Assembly: GCA_001949185.1 (NCBI GenBank)
Contig: BDGG01000005.1
Span: 310,001 to 374,000 of the forward strand
From: Ramazzottius varieornatus
Taxonomy: Eukaryota > Tardigrada > Eutardigrada > Parachela > Ramazzottiidae
DNA length: 64,000 bases
Direction: 5' to 3'
Shown here one piece after another: positions 48,453 through 61,360 of the stretch (positions within the stretch are counted from its first letter, which is position 1; each line of letters starts with the position of its first letter). Made by a program: the position numbers and the translations under genes. The notes beneath the pieces were generated by a model. It saw nothing but the letters and a program-made list of their open reading frames with translations, was not told the DNA's origin and ran no database searches.

Positions 48453-50840
48453 CTACTGAGGCGCGTAATGGGAATGGGTTTGGGTAGTCGGAGGCTGTGA
48501 ATATGTAGGCGCTACTTGGGGTAACTGTGGTAGTTGCTGTTGGGCCATCTGACCAGCGGCCGCTGCCAACTTGGCCGGGTTTGGCACGTAGGTCTGGAAG
48601 GCCGTAGTTTGCGGAGGCTGAGGCACTCCGGAATTGATGGCCATGGCCGAGAAGTCGTGGTTGAGTTGCGGAATCTGCTGTTGTGGGTGGTTCTGGTACA
48701 ACATTTGTTGTGGTATGTATTGGGCTGCCGAAGCTTCACCGGGCACAGGAGCGTTGTACGTCTATAACAACCACGACTCAAGAGCAAATTCCATATCAGA
48801 GTATCGGTTAAGAAATAAGTGAAGAGAGGCTTACACCAACAGGTGGGAAGATGACTGGTGTCGCTGATGCTGTATGATGAGCGGAATGGGCGTATGGAAG
48901 TGATGACTGCACTTGTCCGAACTGAGCTGCTTGTTCCTTCATGACGCTATCGTACATGGCCAGCGCGTCGTTGATCTGGGTGGAAATCTCTTCCAGGCCG
49001 GACTGCAACCTGTCAACTTTCTGTAACTCAGCGTCAATCAAAGGCCACATCCTGGTACACTGATCTGCAATAGTTCGATACATTATGACACGTACCCTCA
49101 GACAAAGCAAGAACCACCATGGGCATATCTGCTACTGCTATTGTGTACAGCGCGACCTTGAGACGTACCTTCAAGTTCCAGCAAGTCGGCGGGATCTGGG
49201 CGCACGCCTTCGGGATCCGCATCGTGTATCACATTCAAGGTTCGGTCAATTAGCTCTTCGTCGATCACCACCGGTTTCTTCTCGGCGCCAGAAGTCAGGC
49301 TTGCGACTTCTTCGCTAATCTTCTTCTTGGGATCTTCCGCAAATACTAAACGAAAATGTCCCATGACAAAAAAATCGACATAATAAGGACAGTTCGCAGA
49401 ATCGTTAATGCTATGACATGCCTTCCGGTTGCCAGTTGAGGTCGCTGGTCACGAAGTTAGTGGGAAAGAGGCCTTCTCCCCGACTATTCGTTCCTTTCCA
49501 CCAGTTGGGATCACTGATCAGAACGAACAAGATGTAAAAAACGATCACGGATTACTGGACAGACCCTCGGAGATATCTTACCTGTCATCAACAACCAGAA
49601 TCACTTCCCCGGCTTTGAAGGTCAGCTCGTTATCTTCCACGGCTTCGAAGTCATACATAGCACGGACCTTCCGCGGTTCTTTCGGCTCCTTGCGTATCGT
49701 AGCGTATATTGCATTGTCGTTTCTGCTAGACGACGCTTGCCTGTCGTTCATGGATGGGTACAGGCTAGCTGACGGTCCACCGCTTCCGCTCGGACCGCTT
49801 GAAGCCGAAGACGAACGCAACTTCTTTTTCTCTTCTTCGGCTATGGACAAGGCGATGGCTTTTGCCAGATCATCCTCTTCTTTCCGCTGAATGTCTGTCA
49901 CGTCCGACGTTCTTCGAACGGAGGTCTGCTGAACTTGTGGAGCTGCTTTCGACGAAGCCGGAAGTGCCTATAACAGTGACAACGTTGAGTCGCTATATAT
50001 ATAAAAATGTACTCAAGTTCAAGTTCAACCCAAAATGAAAATTCGATTGTACCGCGGCAAAAGACGGTCGTGTTGTCCGTATGTAAGCAAACAAAGAAGG
50101 AATCAATCTGCAAATACAGGGCATTGTCGCCGATAGTAAACAATGGAAAGACATGTTGCGATATTCCTGATCTGTTATATACTCACGTGAGCTGTGGATC
50201 CGAACGGAATTCGTTCTCGGACCATTTCTTGATCATGGTACAGAGTTTCTCCACTACTTCATAGTTGTAGTTCTGAAAGATAGAGGGATCACGGTGGTTC
50301 TGATGCCCCGACTAGACATTCTGATATCGTTGCATACAGACTCACGTTGCTGTTATTCAGCATACTCTTCACTTCATCCTCAAAGTATCTCGAGCTGACT
50401 TCCAGATGAAACTTCTTCTTGGCGTTGGTCACACATGCGTCGAGGAGAGTGAGAGCCAACATGGCAACGTGGGGATCCTTATGCTTTACTCGTTTCATGA
50501 TAGCCTTTAGGGCATCCTTTGCTCTACAAATACGAAAATAAGAAAGATGACGATACACAGCATAATATATGTACGAGTTTGAGAACGCCACGCAAGATTC
50601 TGTCGTACGGTCTTACCCATTGGGCTGCTGGTCAATCTGGTCCACAATCTCCAGTATATCGGCCCAGTTCTCTGTAACCTTCTTGCCATCGGTAGCAACA
50701 TCTATAACATGGAACAAAGAAGGATAAGCACAAGTTATATGTTACAGTACTGAGTAGTACACGGAATGTACAGGTGAGAGATGTCCACACCTACCAATGG
50801 TTTGCTCGAGAGTCGTGGCGTTCGCTCCAAAGAGGCCCAT
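48453..50840 (-). CDS. STAM: STAM, ESCRT-0 signal-transducing adaptor molecule
   Basis: Ten exons (50795-50840, 50617-50701, 50346-50523, 50187-50272, 50053-50107, 49582-49967, 49422-49513, 49169-49345, 48835-49064, 48453-48761) join in phase to 547 residues. Domains in order: VHS (about 1-145; [43 protein letters not shown]), a ubiquitin-interacting motif ([15 protein letters not shown], about 185), SH3 ([33 protein letters not shown], about 250-305), a GAT/core helix (about 340-420) and a P/Q-rich tail. With Hrs it sorts ubiquitinated receptors on endosomes. Exon 5 is 55 bases and restores the frame between exons 4 and 6. The intron after exon 7 starts with GC (GAAG followed by GCATGT). Confidence 0.97.
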
Positions 50841-53453
50841 CTTGGACACTGACAGACGGACGGGGCTTCAGCGAAGATCTTCCGAACAGCAGAGTAGGTC
50901 AGCTTCAACACAAACGATATCACTGTGACGAAGCAAGTTTACTATAGTATATTCGATGCGACGATAACGTAGAGTACTGCTCTTTCAAGCGCTCTTCGAC
51001 AGGTGGAATCCAACAGATCCAATCCGTACACGAGCACCGTTGTTCCTCCAACCCAGACTTTAGCTCTGGATCCAGTAAACGACAATGATCACGAGGAAGA
51101 AATTCGTTTGAATAAAACAGAAGAGGCCTGCAAAAAGTGCTAATCTTAAAAGACACAGAAGCGCAGTCTCGAGTCTCGACTCTTCGACTCTCTCCCCCTG
51201 GTTGTTCGTGCGCATGCAGCGCATCGTATGAGTGGGCACATTCTCCTGTCTTTGCTTTTGTTCCAGCATTGCACTTTCCAGCATTGCACTTTCCATCATG
51301 CACCTGCAAACACAGATATCGAAAGACTGCACCAGCATGTTGCATTTGATTGGCCGATTGACAGAATCGTCGAAGTCGCACACTATGAACGATCACTACG
51401 CTTACCAACCTTTCTCGTCTTTTGGTACCACTCAAAATTTGAATTTTACAAATTTCCAGCTCTTTCCCGGAATTTTGAGTACGAAGCCGAAAAGCAGGAA
51501 GATCTCGCGGCCTTACTATCGCCATAACCCACCCCCAGCCGTTGAGATGGTTGGATACTTTCAGTAAATGGCCGCGTAGTAGCGGAAGGACTTCCGACTA
51601 GTTACGAGCACCAGCAAGAACACGCCAACGACTTAAGTTTGTTCGCGAGAAACGCTTCTAGATGGTTCGGGGTTAAGAGTCCCATATAAATTTTCCACCT
51701 TCGTGAGCCAGGATGAGTCAATACTTGGTTTAAGCTCAGATTTTCATCGTGCACGATGCACTTGCGCTGACTGTATCGCGGTTTCCTGGTTCCTCGTATC
51801 ACCTGGCTTGTTCGAGCTGCCCATCTCGGGCCAGATCGATAGGAAGATTAACCATGCGTACGAGCTGTGTAGTTCTCTGGGATTGGGAGGAAGATTGCGA
51901 ACGTTAACGTCGTTTGCATCCCGCTGGGTGATTCACGGATTTGTTTTGGGCTGTGGAGAATAGGCAACCGTCGGGCGGTCATTTCGTGTTCCGCCGGGCG
52001 GTCATTTCGTTTTACGACCTGCAGAATAACGGGTCGATCAGAAGAGCAAAATATACGATAATAGCTTTTCCGACAGCAACATTCTTTCGGGTTGAGGGTG
52101 TGAATTGCTTTGCTCATTTCGTTAGTGCTTAATCGAGTGCGTCTATATTTATCTGCAAGATTGATGAATACCTTTGGCCATTGTTCGGCCGATTGAATAA
52201 CCAGCCCGTAAGGCTTCCAAACGCCGACCAAATGATCATTCACGCTTATCACTCCGCAGGAGGTTATGTTGCTTCATTCTTTGTCCAGATTACTTACAGC
52301 TGACGTACCTGCCTTTCCACTGTGCCTTCATGTAATCATGTTTCCTTGCTACCACTAACAGAAGCTTTCTTCTCATCAGAAGATAGTCAAGTTTGAACAA
52401 ACATCGCTCCCAAGAAAGAGCTCTATGCCAGCTATGCGACGCTCACGAACCCACACTTGCTGAAGTACCAGTGCGGGACCACAGAGCCGCGACCAAAATG
52501 TCGAAGCTCGTACGAATACCAGGGGCCGAAGCTTCGACGCCTTCGTAGCATGTCAAGTAGGTTCGACCATCGGGGTTTACAAAATCGCAAATTCGTTCTT
52601 ATGATAAATTTTAGAGAAAATACCGTCGACCGTTTTTGACTTATTGTCGAAGACTTATCATCGCGCTTTTCATGGGCATTCTCTGTTTAGAAACAATTAT
52701 GCCGGAAATATGTCTGCCGTAATCCTGCACCATGAACAAGTTCACGTGTATGAGTTAGCGAATGCGAGTGCAGTATTCTTTGGAATGTCCGTTAAAGACC
52801 GGCGCAGAAACTCTGCACTGTTATGAAGTGATTGCCTGGTCATTCATCAAGCGGCCAAGCAAACACGGTGGAAATTGCAGGTATGATTGGACTTAATCAT
52901 ATAGCTGCTGGAGGAAACCGTTTGCAATCATCTTTCCGCCACGCTTCTCTAGGAAGAAGATTAAGAGTCTCCTTTGAGAGCCACGAAACAAAGTAAACTG
53001 CGCTGCAGGGGTTGCATGTCACACCCTCTGCCGGATCACTTGCCGGCCTCCATTGACACCTTCTGTGCGCTTTCCTGCACATCCTATAATTAAACGTTTC
53101 TTTCCGGAATACCAAATATGTGCTTTTGATACCTACGACATCTGACACTCGAAGCCCGTGTATGTTTAATTGATTCATCCCCCGAGACCGAATTAAGTAT
53201 TAACACAGTCAACAGTAAATGAATCAACCATCCAAGGTCCCAAGCAGATCGCCCTCACGTAGGTATAGAATTCAAAGAAATTTCTCAACTATTTTCAGTT
53301 GAAAATACTTAACAGTTATACTGTGACTTCATCAGGTGCCGCAAACCATCTCACATGTACAAAGAGTTTTGTTAGTCTAATACCAACACCGAACATTCGG
53401 GAGTCGGGTTATGACCGGTGGAGCTTCCGCCATGAACATACAGTCAAGGCTAA
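50841..53453. other. 2.6 kb intergenic region between STAM and FoxB
   Basis: No supported exon. It contains two short direct repeats: a 15-base unit starting TTCCAGCATTGC near 51260-51292, and a unit containing CGGGCGGTCATTTCGT near 51972-52010. It holds the STAM promoter near 50841-51000. Confidence 0.55.
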
Positions 53454-54353
53454 CTACGCAGAATGGTCTTTCTTCATCTTTTGCGGTGCCTTTAATATTT
53501 GTTTTTTGTCAGGAGAAGGTCCGTCTTCTTTGAGGCATCTGTCAACTTTAGGGTGTTCAACTTCGGGACTTGCCGCGCTGCACTGCGTATGACTGTGTGG
53601 AAGATTGGAGGAAGTAGCCGCCGACAGGATCGCAGGTCGCGGCACGTCCGAGAGGATATCATCGATGGCAAACGACTTTTTCATCGTTCTGACAAAAGTG
53701 TGCTGCAAAGGATGGACAGCAAAGAATGGATTTGCAAGTGGGAAAGAGGAAGGCATGACACCGGATGGATGGCAGAAATATGGCTGTGCGAACTGCTGCC
53801 GCCAAAAGAAATCCGCACTGGGAAACGGCCCAGTCAGGCCAGGAGGAAAGGTCATGCTAGATTCCACGCGTGTAGAGTCCGGCTGTGACTGGTTCTGAAC
53901 TTTATATCGTTTCCGGCGACGGAGGAAACTGCCATTCTCGAACATGTTGGTGGCGTTAGGGTGGATGGCCCAAAAGCTGCCTTTCCCCGGCCGATCAGGT
54001 CGACGTGGAACTTTGACGAAACAGTCGTTAAAGGACAAGTTGTGTCGCCTACAGTGAAAGAAAATATCTTGGGCATAGTCAAGACCATACAAAATAAGGT
54101 ACTCTTAATCTCCAGAGTAAAAATCGAATTGGTTAATTATAAGGAAAACTGAATTTAAGAGATGATCTTACAATGAGTTTTGCCAGCGCTTAGTATTCTT
54201 CCGGTAGAAAGCAAATCGGTCCATGATAAACTTATAAATATCAGCCAGCGTCAGCATCTTCTCCGGAGAACTTTGAATGGCCATGGCCGTCAACGAGATG
54301 TAAGAGAATGGCGGTTTATGTTCCCCGTAAGAATTACGTCCGGGTCGAGGCAT
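53454..54353 (-). CDS. FoxB forkhead transcription factor
   Basis: Two exons (54172-54353 and 53454-54048) join in phase to 258 residues. The protein starts [20 protein letters not shown], the signature start of FoxB proteins, and the forkhead domain (about residues 12-105) continues with [40 protein letters not shown] and [16 protein letters not shown] later FAIDDILSD segment is an EH1-like Groucho-binding motif, and the tail ends in charged residues. FoxB genes pattern neuroectoderm in animals; the fly relatives are FD4/FD5. Vertebrate FoxB genes usually lack an intron in the forkhead box, whereas this one is split inside it, between NSL and RHNLSF. Confidence 0.96.
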
Positions 54354-55736
54354 GGTTGGTGTCCTTTCGGCTTTCGCAGAGCCGCGTCACGAAGAACCGC
54401 CGTCAGGCAGAAGACAGGCTTTGCTTCTAGTTTCGAGAAGCTGAAGGCAATATTGAAACCAATGTTTGACAAAACAGTTTGATACAAGGGACGAAGTGAT
54501 CAGGATGTGCGGACACGGAGCAAACCTTCGGTCGCGCAGTAAATCTTCGACTGGGCAAGTAAATTAGCTAGATACCTTCTGTCGAGCTTTTTGTCGCCAA
54601 AAGTACACCGTATTAACAACGTTTAGGTCAATATTTGCATTAAAGTCGTGTTAAGCTGTTTACATATACAGTACAGCACACTTGTCTTGCGCTAACTTCA
54701 AACAACGGAACAATTTGCTGTGCTTGACTCGCAACCAATGGCAGCTAATCGAATTCTGGCCCATTGTCAACCGTCGACAGGTAGAAGAAGGCGGAATGTT
54801 GGCCGATAAGCGCTTCTTGAACCCTATAGAAACTTTTCCGAATACCGGTTGGCCTAGGTATAATCTTAGCATTCATACTTTCATTCAGTGAGCAAAGCAA
54901 TTTATTTCGTCCATCTATCTTGTCTCTGCACAATAACATTCAAGCTCCATACAAACGCAAATCGAGCTGTCACATTGTCAGGTACAAATCCATACCAATA
55001 GAAGGCCATGTCTGAGCGGAGCCGCCCATGTTCATACTCGAGCAGATGGCATTCATTTTCTGTCATAGCAATGTGACAGCCACCGAAGTCGAGTGACGTG
55101 GCACTTTGTCTCGAACCTTCATCCACAAAATGCAACGAAAGCCTTTTCCTGGTACAGCAGTCCGTTATTCCTGTTCAGGAAGATCTCTGGAATAAACAGC
55201 AGTCATAAAAGTCGGGTTCTTTCGTCGAAGGATTTAGTCTCTTCGGACCTTTGCAGCCCACACCAACAAAAGCCTCTAGATAGGAGCTGCCTTTCTACCG
55301 AAGAATCGGTCGAAATCGCTGAAAGAAATTGTCCGGGAAACCTGCCTGAATGCGTCACTGTTAGATATCATTCTCTTGATCTGACACACGAATCAAGTTT
55401 CTCACAAAACTGCCCTAACCAGAACCCTGGTTCCCTGCGGGTGTTCCCGAGTTGTGATTAACTGATTATACCGGCTACCAATCAAGTTTTAAGGAATAGG
55501 AAAAACCAGTTTACTTTACGCGTATCGAACTTCAGCTAACGAGATTTTTCAGTTAGAAAAGAAGTGCACCAACTGCTGGAAAAGAAGAGCACTGACTACA
55601 GTACGATTACTCATGTTGTCGCAGAGGCGCATAAGTCTGCTCAGTAAAAATCTGCTACTAAAGAATTTCGATCAAAGAGTTCTTTGCACCAAAACTTTTA
55701 ACCTGAAAACACCCGCGAGACATTCCGCAGACGACT
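54354..55736. other. Intergenic region between FoxB and NAP1
   Basis: No supported exon; it contains the FoxB upstream region. Confidence 0.55.
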
Positions 55737-57081
55737 TTAGGACTTTCGAGGACCTTTCTGTTGCTTGCCTCCACTTCCAGCTTGCTTGCTACCTTGTCCC
55801 GCTGTATCCGGCTTCTTGGCCGGAGGAGCGTCGTCCGATTCATCCGACTCCCCACTATCGTCCTCATCGCCATCTTCATCCTCCTCGTCGAAGTCATCTT
55901 CATCGTCGAAATCGTCGTCCTCGCCATCTTGGCCGGTGAAGATGAGCAGAGCGCGTGGAACGACGCGGGTTCGAATGTAGCTGGCCATCTCAAAGTCCAG
56001 TTCCGCTTGTTCGGCCTGCTCGTCCAGCTTGTCATCTTCTGCTGCGTCGCCCGCTCCTGCGTTGGCGCTCTTGCTCAGGCTGCTTAAATCCTCCACTTTC
56101 GGTGAGAAGAACGTGAAGAAAGACTCCGTTTCTATCTCGTTTGTAACTTGCCGACGTTGGCCAGTCTTTTTGTTTCGCTGCAATAGAGAGCAAAGGACTC
56201 AGATACGGGTCAACTGGCGCATTACTTACTAAAATTACGTATGACATCACACCACGCAAAAGCAGCTGCCAGTCCCCGATCAACCGGCGCACATGCGCCA
56301 TTCCGTAACTCAATCTCCGAAGTTCTAAATCATATCTTCCCGTAGTGAAAACCTCAAGTTTGATAGGGAGACTTACTTGGAAGGTAACTTCAGTAGTTCT
56401 GGTCGTATTCTTTCCCTCTTTCCAGTTGATGACGGTTCCGTTGGTGGTGCTGGGGGAAAGTCCGCTGGCGTGGTACAGTTCTTCGCGATCGATGTCGGTC
56501 TTGAATTCGTAACTTCGCGTCAACACATTGTTGTGGAAGAAAGGATTCTCTGCAAACTCAAACTCGAGAGAAAAGCCCAAAGGTTTCTCAGAATACACCA
56601 CACGGATGTCAGTCAGGTGAGTCAGCACTTCGCTATCCTTCTCGCTAATGAGATGTTCCGTATGAACTGAGGCCATCAAAACTGCCTTCCAGAACTCAGG
56701 AATACCTTTCTCCTCGTTCGCCTCTCCCATAGTTTGTTCGGTCTCACCATCCTTCAGCAGGAACTTGGTCTCTTGTTCGGTCGGCGTTATTACACCGTTT
56801 ATGATATCGGCACGCTTCTTGAGCAGGGGAATCATCTTCTTGTGATATTCGGCTTCCAGAGTGAAGAGCTTGGTATGCATGTCCATCTTCACCTTCTGAA
56901 TGTCCATATGAATGTGCTTGAGTGCGTTGATCCGCTCGACGATGTTGCGAGGAAGAGTGACTTCTTCTTCTTCTTCTTCGTCGTCATCGTGGTTGTCGCC
57001 GGCGCCGAGGTGAGGAGGATGAACTGGAGCGAGCTGTCCTTTCGCCTCCTGTTTTCCTTTAGCGGGATCCAGAGGAGCCAT
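55737..57081 (-). CDS. NAP1-like nucleosome assembly protein
   Basis: Two exons (56377-57081 and 55737-56177) give 381 residues, typical of NAP1L proteins. The N-terminal acidic stretch (DDDEEEEEEV), the dimerisation helix (RINALKHIHMDIQKVKMDMH, LEAEYHKKMIPLLKKRADII), the earmuff segment (GIPEFWKAVL, DIRVVYSEKPLGFSLEFEFA), ESFFTFFSP and the PRALLIFTGQDGEDDD start of the acidic C-terminal tail all match. NAP1 is a histone H2A-H2B chaperone that shuttles between cytoplasm and nucleus. The tail after the acidic run is K/G/Q rich. The start at 57081 (MAPLDPAKG) is the first ATG after an in-frame stretch without recognisable sequence. Confidence 0.95.
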
Positions 57082-57685
57082 ACTTCCGAATGTAGCAAAC
57101 GACAAAAGTTCGATATGACAGAGAAGTCCGAGAAAGACTTCGTACGAAGCCGGCGAGCAGACTTTTATACCAACGGACCTGATTCCCTGAATCAAGCGAA
57201 ACGTTAAGAAGACGAAAACATTAAGCCAATTAACTAGTGACATCAGCCACATTGCGATTCCCAAATTCAGCTCGTAAGGGTGGTCGCGCCTGCAGGTGGC
57301 GCTGAGTTTGGAGAGCCTCAAGTAACCTGATGAGAATGCGTCCTTTGAATTTATTCCCAGGTGGAAGCCGCAAGGCTACAGTATCTGGCTGTCTGCTTCT
57401 GACTGTCGGCACATCGAAAAGAGCCAGAAGACTTCCTTGTATAGCCCAAAAATGGGGCATAGGGTTGGTAGCTTGGAGAAAAGGTTCACGTAGGGACAAC
57501 CACGAACTTTTTCGAACGGACAAAGAAGCCACGAAGTGGACGCAGTTATTAATGGCAATAGTCATATAAAAGTTGTTACAGTTTCTAGCAGGTAGGCAAA
57601 TGTTCGATGAACAACAGCAGAGACCAGAACTCTAGACTCAAATTTACAAAAAAAACTGATCTGGCTCTCCCGAATCCCAAATACT
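57082..57685. other. Intergenic region
   Basis: No supported gene. It holds the NAP1 promoter and the 3' end of the unrecognised gene to the right. Confidence 0.5.
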
Positions 57686-58242
57686 TCATGACACAAAACT
57701 GTGCAATGCTTTTCTGACAAAGAAGCTATTTGTAATAATCGGGCAAAATCCATCACGGAGCTCCGTTAGTTCCTTGTAGATGCCTGTGACGGAAAATAAG
57801 GTTAGGAAAATAAACATTAGCTTGGCAGTATTTGAGAACATTCGTATGGATCAAACGCTGGCCTACCATGCTCCTTGACCAGCCCACGGGCCTCTGTACT
57901 TTTCGAGCCATCGACCAGGTGGATAATAGTCAGCTTGTCCCCATCGGTAAACTCGCGGTCCTGTTCCGTTGTTACACACAGGACATCGCTGTCCAACTGG
58001 AGCATGGTGGCAGAACCCGAATGATCCGGATGTGGGAGTTTCGGCGTACAAGGGTCCGTTCGGAGGTCCAACATAGAGTCTGTCGCCGTAAGCCTGTTCT
58101 TGTTGTTGTCCATTTTGTCCGGATCGAGATGCCGACCCGGAACGCCGAGATCCAGACAGAGAGCGAGATCGGAGGGATGATCCTCTGTAGGTTTCCATAT
58201 CACGACCTCTCCGCTTCGAAGAACAAAGTCCAGCGCAGGCAT
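57686..58242 (-). CDS. Unrecognised soluble protein, two exons
   Basis: Exons 57867-58242 and 57686-57783 join at a GT-AG intron to 157 residues. I do not recognise the family. The sequence starts MPALDFVLRSGEVVIWKPTE, has a polar middle (PDKMDNNKNRLT), a PHPDHSGSATMLQLDSDVL stretch and an ordered-looking end (KLTIIHLVDGS, KEHGIYKELTELRDGFCP). There is no signal peptide or membrane helix. The splice replaces a short read-through tail with the ELTELRDGFCPIITN end, which looks more protein-like. A 127-residue frame overlapping on the same strand (start 58246; rich in R, S, G, P) is an alternative reading, so the frame choice is not certain. Confidence 0.5.
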
Positions 58243-59239
58243 CCATCTAGATCTTCAAAAAGGGAACAGAAATCGAAAATAGGATTTAAATCCGTTGTTT
58301 GCGTGAACAGCGGCTCGTTTGAACTGTCTGAAGAATAAAGTAACAGCATAAGGAAGTCCACCAAAATATTCCAGTGTTCAATTTCATATACAACTGTTTC
58401 ATAACCGTAATGATTGCCATGTAAGCAACAAACTAAGGCACAGAAAGATGAGTCAGGAAGTGCGAACGCACCAAATTATGCGGCACAGGCGGCACCAAGG
58501 TTTTCAAGTTTGCGTCATGTGATTGGGTCTCCGCCGTCTTGACGCATGCGAAAGATTGTTATTGTAAATCGTTGTTTTGCAGTCGTCAGTACTGGTACTC
58601 TGCCAAGTGCCAACTGAATCACAGTTGCCGTCAGCTTGCATGCGATCGTTTTACTTTCATGAAGCTCAGCCAGCCGAGAACCATGAAGCTTTAATCGAAT
58701 GAGTCTTAAGTCTATTCTAGCACGCGCAGTTGTTCGAAACTTCCGGTCCAGTTTCAAACATTCATATAGTGTGAAGAGCATGTCGAAAACATTCTTACCG
58801 TCAACACGCCTTATCAGTTCATGTTATTCGCAAATAGTTTCGAGGTTCTGGTACCATCGAACAAAAGGGTTTTGAAGAACTGCTTGATAAGGAGTCGAAT
58901 TCGCTAATATATTACTGATCTCTCGGTAAATTCTCAAGCGAAATAAGATAAGAACTAAATATACATAGTTAAATCACTGCATAGCACACGCCGAATATCC
59001 CGTTTCTGCTAAGAAACCCGGGAGCGAGAAATCCCTTGGTTAGCTAGTCAAGCTAATTCACCGTGATACGACGGACCGTTTTCGACGTGAGTCACGTGAC
59101 AATCCATAACGCTGTCAGTCTATAATGCTGTAATAAGTAATGTAATGCTATAGTCTCCCAGGTGACCATGTCGTCACGCTGCTGCGCACTACCAGAGTGA
59201 TACACGTGCCGAAGCTGTTTGCCATGCCAGGCTTTACAG

Positions 59240-59425
59240 CATTGGATAGCATGGCACAATCTAGAGACCTGGGCCGCAGGTCAAAAAGTACGCTGCATCT
59301 GCACTGCGTCCTTTTCTGGTACTCGGCAACTACGCTACGCTGCGTAAATCTGGACCGGAAGGACGGTGCAGCTGCGCTGCACCTTACTGTACGTGCGAGG
59401 CAACTGCGCTGCGGTTTCAATAACA
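59240..59425. repeat. Family C GCTGCGCTGC-rich repeat block 1
   Basis: Contains GCACAATCTAGAGACC, GGGCCGCAGGTC, TACGCTACGCTGCG, GCAGCTGCGCTGCACC and GCAACTGCGCTGCGG. Confidence 0.7.
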
Positions 59426-59754
59426 AATTTCCTCCGCTTTCCTCCAGAGAATTGTCAGATAACACGTGATCCTCCATTATAGAGCTCTAATCATTCGGCT
59501 AACAAAAGCAGTTCACAGCAAAGTGCGTTGAAGCTACCTACAGAACTAACTGTGTCAAAGTCCGAAACTTCCGGTCACAGTGACAGCTTAACCACTAAGC
59601 CCTTTACGGTTGGGCGAAGCACTATTTCAAGGAAAGCTTGCGCGACCGGTCGTTGTTTTATGAAGAAACAGAATACACCTAGCAAACAAGGGTTGTATAA
59701 CGGCCGCTAACCGGGAGATCCTTAGTTTGAAAATCGAAAACTCTGTTTTCGTAT

Positions 59755-59890
59755 CATCTGCAGCTGCGCTGCCGTAGCTTGTCAGGCACTGCATACTGCG
59801 CTGCGCTGCACACAAAGGTCAAAGTGAATACTGCAACTGCGCTGCCACGCAGCGCACGCGGCCAGATCCCGGTCTCTAGCACAATCACGC
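59755..59890. repeat. Family C repeat block 2
   Basis: Contains TGCAGCTGCGCTGCCGTAGC, TACTGCGCTGCGCTGCAC, GCAACTGCGCTGCCACGCAG and GCGGCCAGATCCCGGTCTCT. Confidence 0.7.
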
Positions 59891-60943
59891 GGAGAGTTGG
59901 TTTTGGCAGGCCATGAGGTTCTTTTACCAGTGGAGAAAGCAGCAAGTTTGTTCTGGCTAGTGTTCAGCATTGCTCTTAGTGAACTGACGCAGCTTTGACT
60001 TTTCTTCCTACTCTGTCAAGCAACTTTCTGCCGGATCCGTTGTTCCGTTTAAATGTTAGATTTTGAAGGCTATCTTTTTGCTCAAAGGAAAAAACATGTG
60101 CGGCCACTGCAAGCCGGTAGAATAATTAACACAATAGTAAAGTTAATTGCGTGTTACAAATTGTAGACCACTTAAGACCACGATCCTACACACACTGTCT
60201 GACATGGCATACTTCCACCAAACCAATCAGACATCTATTCGGACAGGTTATAATTCCCAGCTTCTCCTAAACATAAACTTCTGGTTGCCACGAACCTATT
60301 AAGGAGCTATTAACAGGGTTGTGCCGTATGACGCAATGTTCGCGCGTTTTCACGAACAACTTTTTCTTCCTGTGTGTCTGTTTGCGGAACCAACCTCGAT
60401 CTTCTTCCCTTCCTGTCAGCTTATGGTAAGACTGCTAACTGGATTTGTCGTGATTGTATACAGTAAGTACGCCAGCTCTTTATTTGCAGATTATCCTGAA
60501 CGTCTTCGCTCTGGACAAGTACATCACCACCGTCTGCAGCTGCTGTCTGAAAGTCCATCACCGCGACTCGTCACTGCCTTTTCCGTCTTCTTTCAATTCA
60601 TCGCAGATCTACAAGTGCCTTCGCAGTGACACAGGTGTGTAGCTGATCCATTTTACGTGTTCGTAGTACATGAACGTATACAGAAATCTTGTCATTTTCA
60701 CACATGCAAGTGCTGTTACCCACCGATGCTGCCTATAACGTCACAAGTCACGTGTGCAACATACGCGACTACAGCACGTGACCTAGACTTCATGCGTGTG
60801 TCCGGGACACGTATGCAGGAAATGCGCACTAGTGCATGCACATAGAAGTGCGCATGGGTGGAGCTTTACTTAGCACGTATTGGCACATATTGGGCGACCA
60901 ATCAGCACTGGCTACGCAAATGCGGCGCGTTTTGAGGGACTTA

Positions 60944-61085
60944 CGTTAGAGCACGGAATCTGGCCGCATGCGCTGCACTGCACTGCAGCACAGCTGCAGC
61001 GCGTGAACTGACGAAATTTCTGCGGCGCAGCACAGCATACAGCGGAAAGCCATAAACTGCCGCGCAGATGCACCTGCCGAAACCT
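60944..61085. repeat. Family C repeat block 3, inverted orientation
   Basis: GGAATCTGGCCGCATGCGCT is the reverse complement of a segment close to that in block 2. CTGCACTGCACTGCAGC, GCGGCGCAGCACAGC and CCGCGCAGATGCACC follow. Confidence 0.7.
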
Positions 61086-61269
61086 GACAAAAATTACATT
61101 TTCGGGCATTCGAACGTCAGCCGTCTCAGCTTTGCCGTACTTTAGGGCAACGTTCTCCAGGTTGACTACCGATTTCGCTGACTCAATTAGAAACCACGAC
61201 AATACGCCGGCGGTCCGCACAGTTGCACCAACGCGCATCTGCAGCACAGCTGCTTAGCCACTGGGCATG

Positions 61270-61360
61270 AAAGTTGTGCAGCACAGCGCAGCGTACAGCG
61301 CCCTGGTAATGTGCGCAGCACAGTCACAGCGTACCTTTGAACCTGCGGCCCAGTGTTCTA
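61270..61360. repeat. Family C repeat block 4
   Basis: Contains GTGCAGCACAGCGCAGCG, GCGCAGCACAGTCACAGCG and ACCTGCGGCCCAG, the last an inverse of GGGCCGCAGGT in block 1. Confidence 0.65.

Noticed and set aside
50920-51525. 201-residue open frame on the minus strand upstream of STAM
   Set aside because: Composition is non-protein-like, and it overlaps other open frames in the opposite direction through simple direct repeats.
57863-58246. Alternative 127-residue frame overlapping the unrecognised gene
   Set aside because: It lacks a second in-frame exon and is R/S/G/P rich; kept only as an alternative in the feature note.
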